A stretch of 38,813 bases of DNA from an uncultured Bacilli bacterium (GCA_949280095.1 CASDHD010000001.1:1-38813), one strand, 5' to 3'; shown: positions 32,136-38,813, counted from the first letter of the stretch. The notes: generated from the sequence alone by a model not told the origin. Program-made: numbers and translations.

Positions 32136-32276
32136 ATTCACTTTTGAAGAGATTTTTAATAAATCTAGAAAACGGATTCGAGAAATTTATTTTAGAAAAA
32201 ATAGGTCTATATCTTAAGGTGAAGGAATTTTCTTCTTTTCTATTCGCTATGAATTTATGCGTTTAGAAGAATATAA

Positions 32277-32337
32277 AAACACCTACACAAACAACGGATA
32301 TTTTATTCTTTGTGCGTTATAAGAGGTGTTTATTTTT
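32277..32337 (+). promoter_or_regulatory. Terminator-like hairpin between TR and reverse transcriptase
   Basis: AAACACCT (32277-32284) pairs with AGGTGTTT (32324-32331), and CACAAA (32286-32291) pairs with TTTGTG (32309-32314) inside it. ATTTTTT follows directly, then the ribosome binding site of the RT. It could cap the TR RNA or limit RT expression. The rest of the gap (32136-32276) shows no gene. Confidence 0.5.
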
Positions 32338-32348
32338 TGGAGGATTTT

Positions 32349-33388
32349 ATGAAATTAGAAGAGATTTTCACCTTTGAAAATTTATACCGAGCATATAAAA
32401 AATGTCGCAAAGGAAAGCAACATAAAGGAGAGGTTATTCGTTTTGAAACAAATCTATCAGTTAATTTAAGTAATATTAGAAGTGAATTGTTAAGTAAAAC
32501 ATATAAACTTGGAAAATATAAGAAATTTTATATTTATGAGCCAAAAGAAAGGCTTATTGAAGCATTGCCTTTTAAAGATAGAGTAGTTGTTCGATGTTTT
32601 TGTGATACTTCATTACGTCCTAAACTTGAAAAAAAACTAATATTTGATAATTGTGCTTGTCGTAAAGAAAAAGGAACACATTTTGCTATTCAAAGGTTGC
32701 ATCGCTTTTTAAGAAAAGAATTTAAAATAGAACAAAACAATCATTTTTATTTTTTAAAATGTGATATCAAAAAATTTTTTCCTAGTATCCATCATGATAT
32801 TTTATTAAATCTTTTAAAGGAAGTTGATTTTTCAGTGGAAGAAATGTGGCTAATAAAAAAACTTGTCAAAGACCAACCTGACAAAGCAAATATTGGACTT
32901 CCTTTAGGTAATCAGTCTAGTCAATGGTTTGCTTTATTTTATTTGAATAAAGTGGATCATTTTATTAAGGAAAAATTACAGATAAAATCTTACGTTCGTT
33001 ATATGGATGACATGATTTTGCTTCATAAAGATAAAGAAGTTTTAAAAAGATGTAAAACAGAAATTGAAATAATGATTAAAGATTTATTAGAATTAGAATT
33101 GAATTCTAAAACACAGATTGGACAAGTTAAAAATGGAATTGATTTTTTAGGATATCGCCATATCATGAAAGAAAAAGGAAGAATTATTATAAAATTAAGG
33201 GCTTCTTCTAAACATAGAATGAAAAAACACATTAAAACAATTCATAAGCTTATAAAAAAGGAATTGTAGATGGAAAGTATGTGTCAATAAGAAAGAATGC
33301 TTTTTCTAACCATATTAAGCATACGAACGAATCTTCTCATTGGAAAGAGGAAATTTTTTCCAAAATGGATGAAACTGTGATAAAATAA
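32349..33388 (+). CDS. DGR-type reverse transcriptase with a -1 frameshift near its 3' end
   Basis: This is the enzyme that copies the TR RNA into adenine-mutagenised cDNA. The ATG at 32349 has GGAGG six bases upstream. The first frame gives 306 residues, stopping at 33267-33269. Visible RT motifs include CDIKKFFPSIHHDIL, GLPLGNQSSQWFALFYLN (the SQ-containing motif 4 typical of DGR enzymes, 187-193) and the catalytic YMDD at 218-221. A -1 shift at 33254-33260 (A AAA AAG) leads to 42 further codons ending at 33386-33388. These include SIRKNAFSNHIKHTN, which resembles the C-terminal motif of DGR RTs. The full product would be about 346 residues. The shift may be programmed, a real mutation or an assembly error. 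The target gene starts 24 bp later. Confidence 0.93.
33254..33260 (+). other. Candidate -1 ribosomal frameshift heptamer
   Basis: A AAA AAG is in the correct phase of the RT frame (codons AAA at 33255-33257, AAG at 33258-33260). It is the same heptamer used in dnaX and in several IS elements. A -1 slip joins the RT to its missing C-terminal 42 codons. No strong stimulatory stem-loop or internal SD is evident near it. Confidence 0.5.
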
Positions 33389-33412
33389 AATTAAGAACAT
33401 TGGTGATTTTGT

Positions 33413-35491
33413 ATGAGTAATTTAACATTTTTAACAGAGGAACAAATCTTCGGAAAAAGTTGTCTAGAAATATTTAATAAATATGGTACAGAATGTGCAA
33501 TTACAGATTTCTCTATTCTTTTAGGAGGATATGTATCGAATTTTTGTTATACTAGTGAAGGAGATTCGCAAGAAAATCGTACTGGTTGGTGGTGGACTAA
33601 GACACCTTATGGAAATAACGCCCGCGTTGTTGACTGGCCTGGACTTAGGCGTTGGAGCGATGTTGATAGGCGTGCTGGTGGGGCTCGCCCAGCTTTACCT
33701 TACTCAGTAATCCAATCCATCTCCTCGAACAGAGTGAGAGGGACTAATGGTATTTTGGAAGTAGAGTATGGAGAATATCCACAAACTATAGTTCCAGAAT
33801 CACTTTCAAATTTGTTAGAACAAAATTTTCAATATAAAACACTCACAAAGACTGGAAAAGAGTATATTACAGATTCTGTACAGTGTGATTGTTATTCTAC
33901 TTCTTTTCAACCACGAAACCATATTGAGTTTAGTTATAAAGGAAAAAAATTCATTCGCTTTGTAGCAGATTTAAATTGTGAGGATAGAAATTTGTCCGAT
34001 GGCCGTCAGGTGAAAGTTGGTAGTCCTTATTGGATAGAAGTAGAACCTATTAAATGGTTAATTTCTGAGAAAGAAAATATAGCAGTTTGTAAAAAAATTA
34101 TTTTTGCAGGAGTTCAATTTAATCAAGAGCAAAATTATAAAGGGAATTTTGAGAATACCGATATTTATAAATTTTTAGAAAATTGTTTTTCGAAAGATAT
34201 AGAAGCTATTAACATCAATACACCTTTAGAAAATAAAGAAACAAAACCAACCCGCTTACAAAAAATGAATCCTGATACGACCAAAGTAAATGAACGAAGA
34301 AATATGACGGCAACAGAAAAAATTCAAGATTGGATCGAATCAGGGCAATCTGTTTTGCTGCGTGGACCCTCTGGTATCGGAAAAACAGAAAGACTGAAAA
34401 CTTTGTACCCAGATTTAATTTATATCAAACTAACAAACAATATGTTTCCAGAAAAAGTAGTAGGGTCGATGAATTTCCAAACGGGACAAAACATTCCTCC
34501 TGATTTCTATAAACAAGCAATGCTCGATTGTGCAACTCCAGAAGAACAAAAATTAATCAAAGAAAATGTCCAAAATTTGTATGACTTAGCAGATAAAATT
34601 TATGAACGATCAAAAGAAAGCAAAGGAAAAATTGTCATCTTGCTCGATGAACTTTTAAATGTGACACCTGCGGTTCAATCTCTGGTCTATACCTTAGTAC
34701 TAAATCGACTAGTAGAAATAGGAAAGGGTTTGAAATTACCTGAAAATGTGGTAGTGGTAGCAACAGGAAACCAAAAAAAATACTCTATTGTAGCAAAAGA
34801 CATAGCAGAACCTCTTGAAAAACGTTTTGATCATATTTTTGATATGGAGCCAAAAGTAGGAGAATGGTTATATGACTATGCGATTCCTAATAAAATTCAT
34901 CCTTCTGTTATTGGTTTTATTATGTCCAAGTATTTAAGTACAGGAAAAAGTGAAGAAATAAAAGATATGGGATACTTCTATGAAGAACCAGAAATTGGAG
35001 AAATGCATCCTGATAAATATGGTTGTAATGGAAGAACCAATGACCCCAGAGGATGGGTATCCATATCCAATACACTGTATAAGTTTGAAAAAAACTTACA
35101 AACAGGCAAATACATAGGAAAAAATGTGGAAAATATATTAGAAACTTCTATAAATACCAAATTGCGTTCTGAGTGGGCAAGTGCTTTCTTTAACTTTTAT
35201 AATTTACCTACTTTATCTGTCAAAGAAGTCGTAGAAAAAAACTATGGAGAGAGTGCTTTACCAAAAACGAGCAACGAACGATTTGCGACTCTTACTTCTC
35301 TTTTAATGGCAAACAAAGACGAAATAAAAGCATGTAGAGAATTTGTAAGAAACTATTGTGATCCTGAATTTTTAGAACTCTATGACTTCTGTTGGATAGG
35401 CAAAGATATAGCAAGAATGGAAAAAATTATGGAGTTAAAATCATTAGAAAATAATGTAGAACTTCCAAGTGAAAGGAGAGCAATGGCGTGA
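33413..35491 (+). CDS. DGR target: N-terminal diversified DUF6273/C-lectin-like module fused to a MoxR-type AAA+ ATPase
   Basis: A 692-residue protein, starting at an ATG after GGTGA. Residues 1-100 resemble the C-terminal half of DUF6273-type domains (TDFSILLGGY, then GWWWTKTPYGNNARVV, ending GGARPAL). The DGR variable residues lie at 74-88. Residues about 115-275 resemble the N-terminal half (YGEYPQTIV, SPYWIEVEPIKWLISEKEN, FLENCFSKDI), so the module looks circularly permuted. A linker leads to the AAA+ domain: Walker A GPSGIGKT at 318-325, Walker B with D412-E413 (IVILLDELLN), sensor region VVVVATGNQKKYS and LEKRFDHIF. The rest is helical lid. There is no signal peptide, so it is cytoplasmic. 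The next gene overlaps its stop. Likely a ligand-sensing ATPase working with the VWA protein at 35886. Confidence 0.85.
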   Translation: MSNLTFLTEEQIFGKSCLEIFNKYGTECAITDFSILLGGYVSNFCYTSEGDSQENRTGWWWTKTPYGNNARVVDWPGLRRWSDVDRRAGGARPALPYSVIQSISSNRVRGTNGILEVEYGEYPQTIVPESLSNLLEQNFQYKTLTKTGKEYITDSVQCDCYSTSFQPRNHIEFSYKGKKFIRFVADLNCEDRNLSDGRQVKVGSPYWIEVEPIKWLISEKENIAVCKKIIFAGVQFNQEQNYKGNFENTDIYKFLENCFSKDIEAININTPLENKETKPTRLQKMNPDTTKVNERRNMTATEKIQDWIESGQSVLLRGPSGIGKTERLKTLYPDLIYIKLTNNMFPEKVVGSMNFQTGQNIPPDFYKQAMLDCATPEEQKLIKENVQNLYDLADKIYERSKESKGKIVILLDELLNVTPAVQSLVYTLVLNRLVEIGKGLKLPENVVVVATGNQKKYSIVAKDIAEPLEKRFDHIFDMEPKVGEWLYDYAIPNKIHPSVIGFIMSKYLSTGKSEEIKDMGYFYEEPEIGEMHPDKYGCNGRTNDPRGWVSISNTLYKFEKNLQTGKYIGKNVENILETSINTKLRSEWASAFFNFYNLPTLSVKEVVEKNYGESALPKTSNERFATLTSLLMANKDEIKACREFVRNYCDPEFLELYDFCWIGKDIARMEKIMELKSLENNVELPSERRAMA
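33618..33692 (+). repeat. DGR variable repeat (VR)
   Basis: This is the VR partner of the TR at 32061-32135, at codons 69-94 of the target. Encoded changes relative to the TR reading are N74D, stop75W, N76P, N78L, N80R, N82S, N83D, N85D, K86R and T88A, plus a silent change at R79. The invariant scaffold (G77, W81, V84, GGARP) is kept. The VR is in the first seventh of the gene, not the 3' end where most VRs lie. Confidence 0.95.
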
Positions 35492-35877
35492 AAAAAGAAC
35501 TAATCGAATTGCAATTTGGTAGTTGTGCTACTTGTGTTGTTATTTTAGATGAATATTATAAAGAATTAGGACCTACTATTTTCATGGAAGGAAATATGAG
35601 TGATACAAACTTATACGCTTGTTCCTATGAAAATCCTATATTTAAAGAAAAATTAGAAACGATGGCGAAAAACTACGAGCAAGTTTATTTTGTCATTCGA
35701 CATATAGAACAAATTACAGAAGTAGAGCAAAATAGGTACATTGCCCTTGTAAAAGATAGAGAGTTTTGTGGATTTCAAATTCCTGATAATGTAGTAGTAG
35801 TGTTTACCGTTGGAGAAGAAATGGATATAAAGAAAATATCCAAAGAACTCTATCATTTCTGTGTAATAGCAATATAA
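35488..35877 (+). CDS. Small protein resembling a degenerate AAA+ core
   Basis: The 129-residue product starts at a GTG overlapping the stop of the target gene, with AAAGGAGA upstream. Its middle and end (VYFVIRHIEQITEVEQNRYI, ALVKDREFCGFQIPDNVVVV, then FTVGEE and ISKELYHFCVIA) follow the order of the Walker B, helix and sensor 1 segments of MoxR-type AAA+ proteins. There is no Walker A lysine, and the Walker B acidic pair is replaced by RH. The N-terminal half has a CATC motif and no clear match. It may be a non-catalytic partner of the ATPase or a fold look-alike. The tight coupling to both neighbours indicates that it belongs to the same machine. No family name can be given. Confidence 0.55.
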   Translation: MKKELIELQFGSCATCVVILDEYYKELGPTIFMEGNMSDTNLYACSYENPIFKEKLETMAKNYEQVYFVIRHIEQITEVEQNRYIALVKDREFCGFQIPDNVVVVFTVGEEMDIKKISKELYHFCVIAI

Positions 35878-35885
35878 GGTGACGC

Positions 35886-37136
35886 ATGAATATAGAGAAG
35901 AATCTAATTGAAGAAACACTTAAGATTATTATTATACGTTATTCAGAGTTTGCAAGTGAAATTGCCTCCTGTAAATTCGAGTATCGTACCGATTTAAAAT
36001 ACAAAACTGCTGCAACAGACGGAAAAGATGTCTTTATAGATCCAGAATATTTTACAAGTTTAGATGAAGAAGGAAGAGCCTTTTTACTAGCACATGAACT
36101 AATGCATAAAAAGTTTTTGCACCATCTGCGAATCGAAAAAAATGGTGTAAAAAGAGATCCAGAAGTCTGGAACGAAGCCACCGATGCTGTAAATAATGCC
36201 AACTTAGAGCGTGATGGATTTAAAATTGCGGAAGGGTATATCAATCGCCCTGAAGCACTTCACTATTCAGCAGATGAGTTTTATGAAATCTTATTAAAAG
36301 AAAAACAAGAAAATCCAAACAAAAAAGAATATACGCATTGCGATGACCATACCCTTTGGGAAGAAGTGCCAAAAAATACAAAAGAAATTCCAGAAATTGA
36401 TGAAAGAAAAGAATTTGCAGAAAACAGAAGAATCCGTATGGAAAAAGCAAAAGAAAACTATGAACGCCTGAAAGAAGAAATCTTAAAAAAAGAATCCTCA
36501 AGCGAAGAAGTAAAAGTAGGAGACATTGGAGAAAGTGCGTCCCCTATAGATTGGAAAATTTTAGTTAGAAGAGAATTTGATAAGCAAGAAACGCTTTGGA
36601 GTAGGAGAAGAAGTATAGAAGAAAATAACTATGCGTATCGTTTAGAAGAAATAGACAGAGAAGATGAAGCAGAAACAGAAGTATTAATTGATATTTCAGG
36701 GTCTGTCAGCTTAGATTTAATAAGAGCCTTCTTAAGAAATTTAAAGCCACTTATTAAAGAATCAAAATTAAAAGTAGGTTGTTTTAATGAAAAATTCTGG
36801 GGGATGGTAGAAATAAAATCAGTGCGTGATATCGATCAGTTCGTATTGCCAAAAGGTTCAACTGTGGGGGCTTGGACACAAGATTGTGACCTTGCGGTTC
36901 GTTCTTTTTCAAAAAAAAGAGAAGTCAACAAATTTATTTTTACAGATGGTTATCTTGTACCTAGAAATATGCCTAGAAAAGATTTAAATAATGAAAATGT
37001 AATATGGCTTGTTTATGGAAATAAAAACTTCAAACCTTGTTGTGGAAAAGTTATTTTTATTAATGAAAAACAATTAAAAGCAATGTATTGTTATCAAGGA
37101 TATACAGATACAAATAGCCAGTCTAGATTTATTTAG
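35886..37136 (+). CDS. HExxH metallopeptidase-like plus VWA domain protein (DUF2201 type)
   Basis: A 416-residue cytoplasmic protein, starting after AAGGTGA. The N-terminal part has the zinc-protease motif H70-ELM-H74 (FLLAHELMHKKFLHHL), followed by ATDAVNNANLE and a helical Lys/Glu-rich linker (about 140-215). The C-terminal part is a von Willebrand A domain with a MIDAS start D269-I-S271-G-S273 and a later FTDGYLVPR. This pair (DUF2201_N plus VWA-like) is regularly encoded next to MoxR ATPases, with which VWA proteins work in assembly or remodelling of other proteins. Here the ATPase partner is the DGR-diversified protein two genes upstream. Whether the HExxH site is active as a protease is not known. 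It ends the operon; the 150 bp after it hold only a promoter. Confidence 0.88.
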   Translation: MNIEKNLIEETLKIIIIRYSEFASEIASCKFEYRTDLKYKTAATDGKDVFIDPEYFTSLDEEGRAFLLAHELMHKKFLHHLRIEKNGVKRDPEVWNEATDAVNNANLERDGFKIAEGYINRPEALHYSADEFYEILLKEKQENPNKKEYTHCDDHTLWEEVPKNTKEIPEIDERKEFAENRRIRMEKAKENYERLKEEILKKESSSEEVKVGDIGESASPIDWKILVRREFDKQETLWSRRRSIEENNYAYRLEEIDREDEAETEVLIDISGSVSLDLIRAFLRNLKPLIKESKLKVGCFNEKFWGMVEIKSVRDIDQFVLPKGSTVGAWTQDCDLAVRSFSKKREVNKFIFTDGYLVPRNMPRKDLNNENVIWLVYGNKNFKPCCGKVIFINEKQLKAMYCYQGYTDTNSQSRFI

Positions 37137-37227
37137 AAAAAAATTTGTTGGATGTAAAAAAGAATAGAAAGGAAACATATCTTTATCTACATTTTATATT
37201 TAACGAATAGTAAAAAAGAGGAATTTG

Positions 37228-37236
37228 TGTTAAAAT
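37228..37236 (+). promoter_or_regulatory. Extended -10 promoter for the COG2426 gene
   Basis: TGT-TAAAAT at 37228-37236, about 50 bases before the ATG at 37287. Confidence 0.5.
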
Positions 37237-37286
37237 AGTAATAATTATGGTAGGTCATTATTAAGATTTTAAAGAAGGTGAAGCAA

Positions 37287-37799
37287 ATGACTCAAAAGAT
37301 AGCAAATTTTATAGTGGGCTTATTTAGTGGTATAGCTGGTAGTATGTTAGGAAAGTATCTTGTTATTTTTATCATCAGTTTGTTTCCTATTCTAGAACTT
37401 CGTGGTGGATTAATTGCTGCTAGTTTACTAAATCTTCCTATGTGGCAAAGTTTTTTTGTTTGTTTTGTTGGAAATATTATTCCTATCCCATTTATTCTTT
37501 GGCTTATTAATCCTATTTTTCGAAGAATGCGCAACTGGCGTTATTTAGGAAAAGTAGTACTATGGTGTGAAGAAAAAGCACATTCTAAGCAAGAAAAAAT
37601 TGAGAATTTAAAATATGTAGGATTGTTTTTATTTGTAGGAATTCCTATTCCTGGAACAGGAGCGTGGATGGGGTGCTTAATTGCAGCATTACTTGATATG
37701 GATAAAAAGAAATCTTTTCTTGCAGCACTTCTTGGGGTTATTTTTGCTGGTATCATTATGCTTATTTTTTCATACGGAATATTGGGAAGGATTTTCTAA
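37287..37799 (+). CDS. COG2426 small membrane protein (Sm_multidrug_ex family)
   Basis: This 170-residue membrane protein has about four to five hydrophobic segments. The conserved signatures are FPILELRGGLIAAS near residue 32, GNIIPIPFILW and GIPIPGTGAWMGCLIAALL. Family members are annotated as small multidrug export proteins, but transport has not been generally shown, and the fold is related to DedA-like proteins with re-entrant loops. The ATG at 37287 is preferred because AGAAGGTGA lies just upstream; a GTG at 37278 is in frame. Its stop overlaps the start of the next gene, so the two are co-translated. Confidence 0.85.
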   Translation: MTQKIANFIVGLFSGIAGSMLGKYLVIFIISLFPILELRGGLIAASLLNLPMWQSFFVCFVGNIIPIPFILWLINPIFRRMRNWRYLGKVVLWCEEKAHSKQEKIENLKYVGLFLFVGIPIPGTGAWMGCLIAALLDMDKKKSFLAALLGVIFAGIIMLIFSYGILGRIF

Positions 37800-38416
37800 T
37801 GAAACATTTGTATTTTGTAAGTAATAATTTAGTGAGCCGTTTGAATGTCGTACATCCAAAAGAAACAACATACAAAGAAGCAAGAGAAAAAACCGTGTTA
37901 AGTAAAAAGGGAGAAGACAATGCAATTGCTTTAATGAGAATGGAAGTTTTAGATAAAATTGAGGTCGTGTATACTTCAGAGTATTTTGGAGCAATGAATA
38001 CAGGAAAATATATTGCAGAAGCAAAGAGCATTGATTTAGTGATTGATGCAAGACTAAATGAACGTGTGGTAGGAGAACTTGGTAGTAATGAATTTCGTTT
38101 TCTAAAAGGAATGCAAGAGCATGATTTTACGTTTAAACTTAAAGATGGGGAATCGATTAATGATGTACAAAAACGAATGGAAGATTTTTTGTTGGATACT
38201 TTGATTGGTCCTGAAAAAAATATTTTAGTCGTTACACACAATACTGCTCTTTTATCTTTACTGGCTAAGTATTGTAATAAAGGATATAACTTGTATGATA
38301 GGCTTATTCTAGATTATCATGATGAAGTTATTTTTGATGGTACTTTTCATGATATGGATTTGATTGAGTTTGTTTATGATGAAGATAAATGTGTTGGTTT
38401 TAGGAGAATTATGTAA
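37799..38416 (+). CDS. Histidine-phosphatase-fold protein with degenerate RHG motif
   Basis: The 205-residue product follows the phosphoglycerate-mutase-like fold: an opening strand (KHLYFVSNN), LSKKGEDNAIALM, VVYTSEYFGAMNTGKYI, LNERVVGEL, a central GESINDVQKRMEDFL and a late NILVVTHNTALLSLLAKY, which carries the second active-site His. The opening motif, normally R-H-G after the first strand, reads V-S-N-N here, so the phosphohistidine residue is missing. The rest of the fold and the second His are kept. The protein may be a binding or regulatory relative, not a phosphatase. It overlaps the upstream COG2426 gene and the micropeptide gene downstream. Confidence 0.8.
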   Translation: MKHLYFVSNNLVSRLNVVHPKETTYKEAREKTVLSKKGEDNAIALMRMEVLDKIEVVYTSEYFGAMNTGKYIAEAKSIDLVIDARLNERVVGELGSNEFRFLKGMQEHDFTFKLKDGESINDVQKRMEDFLLDTLIGPEKNILVVTHNTALLSLLAKYCNKGYNLYDRLILDYHDEVIFDGTFHDMDLIEFVYDEDKCVGFRRIM

Positions 38417-38508
38417 TGAAGATTAAAATTTGGCAAGCCTTATGTATTGGTTTTTTAAGTATATTGTTTGTTGTAGAAATAATTTTTCTTTTGTTTGCAG
38501 GGTGTTAA
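38416..38508 (+). CDS. 30-residue membrane micropeptide ending in a lipobox-like LFAGC
   Basis: An ATG overlapping the stop of the histidine-phosphatase-like gene opens a 30-codon frame ending at TAA 38506-38508. The peptide is a short basic start followed by one membrane helix (about 9-28). It ends L-F-A-G-C, a perfect lipobox with the Cys as last residue. TAGGAG about 10 bases upstream is a possible ribosome binding site. It is too short to assign by family. Overlap on the left and a 1-bp gap to the next gene suggest it is translated as part of the operon, but it could be chance. Confidence 0.45.
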   Translation: MKIKIWQALCIGFLSILFVVEIIFLLFAGC

Positions 38509-38509
38509 T

Positions 38510-38758
38510 ATGAATAAAGAAATTAGTTTAAAAAAATTTTTATTATTCTTAAGTGGATTTTTAGTCATTCTTGCTTTTGTGTTGTATTTTGTTTTATCTA
38601 GAATGAAGCCATTTTGTAAACCAGAGCAAAATCCGTGTAAATCAGCAATATGTAATCAATGTATTGATCGGGATGGTAAAAAGATTTGCAGTGATTGTAA
38701 TTTGTATAATCAGAAAGAAGAAAAAATTTGGACTGGCGGTTGTGTGTATAACGAGTAG
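38510..38758 (+). CDS. Small membrane-anchored Cys-rich protein
   Basis: This 82-residue product starts at the ATG at 38510, with AGGGTG upstream; an earlier TTG is less likely. One membrane helix (about 8-30) is followed by an external part with seven Cys (FCKPEQNPC, ICNQCIDRDGKKICSDC, then GGC). The spacing could fit disulfide pairs or a small metal knuckle. Secreted Cys-rich proteins are uncommon in anaerobic low-GC bacteria, which makes this one worth noting. It ends the operon and its stop lies within the terminator stem. The family is not recognised. Confidence 0.6.
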   Translation: MNKEISLKKFLLFLSGFLVILAFVLYFVLSRMKPFCKPEQNPCKSAICNQCIDRDGKKICSDCNLYNQKEEKIWTGGCVYNE

Positions 38759-38767
38759 TCCTTTTTT
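38730..38767 (+). terminator. Terminator hairpin with intron insertion point
   Basis: GGACT (38730-38734) pairs with AGTCC (38757-38761), followed at once by six T (38762-38767). The group II intron-like sequence starts immediately after the T tract. Confidence 0.6.
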
Positions 38768-38813
38768 GTGTGCCAGGCATGGCATATAGCTAGGTGGTGA
38801 AAGTCCACTATAC
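38768..38813 (+). mobile_element. 5' end of a group II intron (partial, runs off the window)
   Basis: The sequence after the terminator starts GTGTG, the group II 5' consensus (GTGYG). It continues with CCAGGCATGGC and GGTGGTGAAAGTCC, the kind of domain I start common in bacterial group II introns. Position directly after a terminator T tract is typical of class C introns. The intron-encoded protein would lie outside the window. Confidence 0.75.

Noticed and set aside
32349..33269. Reading the RT as a retron or group II intron enzyme
   Set aside because: Motif 4 with SQ and YMDD, the adjacent TR/VR pair and the Avd-like gene all fit a DGR. There is no maturase domain and no retron msr/msd-like RNA.
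33693..33800. Possible hairpin downstream of the VR like the cruciform needed in phage DGR homing
   Set aside because: Only short, interrupted pairings (CCTC with GAGG, CCAT with ATGG) are visible. No stem of 7 or more bp was found near the VR end.
31265..37140. The DGR locus as part of an integrated prophage
   Set aside because: No phage structural, integrase or lysis genes flank it. It sits between the NAD operon and a COG2426 gene.
1..38813. A second VR for the same TR
   Set aside because: The 18-base A-poor 3' block CTGGTGGGGCTCGCCCAG was found only in the TR and the one VR.
1..38813. CRISPR array, tRNA or rRNA genes
   Set aside because: No regularly spaced direct repeats with unique spacers and no tRNA or rRNA signatures were seen. 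The T-box only mimics tRNA-related sequence.

Overview
The window is AT-rich DNA with extended -10 promoters (TGn-TATAAT type), strong Shine-Dalgarno sites, a T-box leader and standard stop usage (TGA is a stop, Trp is TGG). This points to a low-GC member of the Bacillota, probably an uncultured, host-associated member of the Bacilli. The taxon is an inference from gene content, not from a marker gene.

Layout. 1-1320: a degraded accessory patch. Ala/Ser/Gly-rich 3' ends of larger genes each precede a small two-helix membrane protein, which looks like an array of displaced toxin tips with immunity-like genes. 1334-2876 (minus): two XRE-type regulators, one membrane-anchored. 3029-4057: a membrane-anchored protein of unknown function. 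4280-9616: a Phe-type T-box leader, a truncated RhuM-like gene, a DUF1016/PDDEXK nuclease gene, then pheS and pheT. 9689-10240: an IPP-isomerase-like Nudix hydrolase, followed by an unexplained structured RNA element. 10555-19185: a 2876-residue surface protein with cohesin-like, dockerin, GLUG and M26-type metalloprotease regions. 19379-22354: a cell-wall-binding (Cpl-7-like) protein and an OmpR-type two-component system, followed by a promoter with three 11-bp-spaced direct repeats that drives an almost empty transcript.

22598-31264 is an NAD cluster: nicotinamidase, nicotinate phosphoribosyltransferase, ADP-ribose pyrophosphatase-like Nudix, glutamine-dependent NAD synthetase, PRPP synthetase, nadD, pncC, NAD kinase and an NrtR-like regulator. 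Together these would turn nicotinamide, nicotinate or NMN into NAD(P), with PRPP made in the same operon. Three 21-bp palindromic sites in the leader are the likely operators.

31325-37136 is the most interesting part: a diversity-generating retroelement (DGR). Its parts are an Avd-like accessory gene, a template repeat (TR, 32061-32135), a DGR-type reverse transcriptase and a target gene with the variable repeat (VR, 33618-33692). All mismatches between TR and VR downstream of the first ten bases (16 of 16) fall on TR adenines. The target is unusual. The diversified DUF6273/C-type-lectin-like module is at the N terminus, appears circularly permuted, and is fused to a MoxR-like AAA+ ATPase. 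Next come a small protein resembling a degenerate AAA+ core and a protein with an HExxH metallopeptidase motif and a VWA MIDAS domain. The module therefore looks like a diversified sensor coupled to an ATPase/VWA machine, plausibly for biological conflict. Two core genes are out of frame: avd by a 46-bp tandem duplication, and the RT at a dnaX-like A AAA AAG heptamer that could support -1 frameshifting.

37287-38758 holds a COG2426 membrane protein, a histidine-phosphatase-fold protein lacking its RHG motif, a 30-residue membrane micropeptide and a Cys-rich membrane-anchored protein. The window ends in what looks like the 5' end of a group II intron placed directly after a terminator hairpin.
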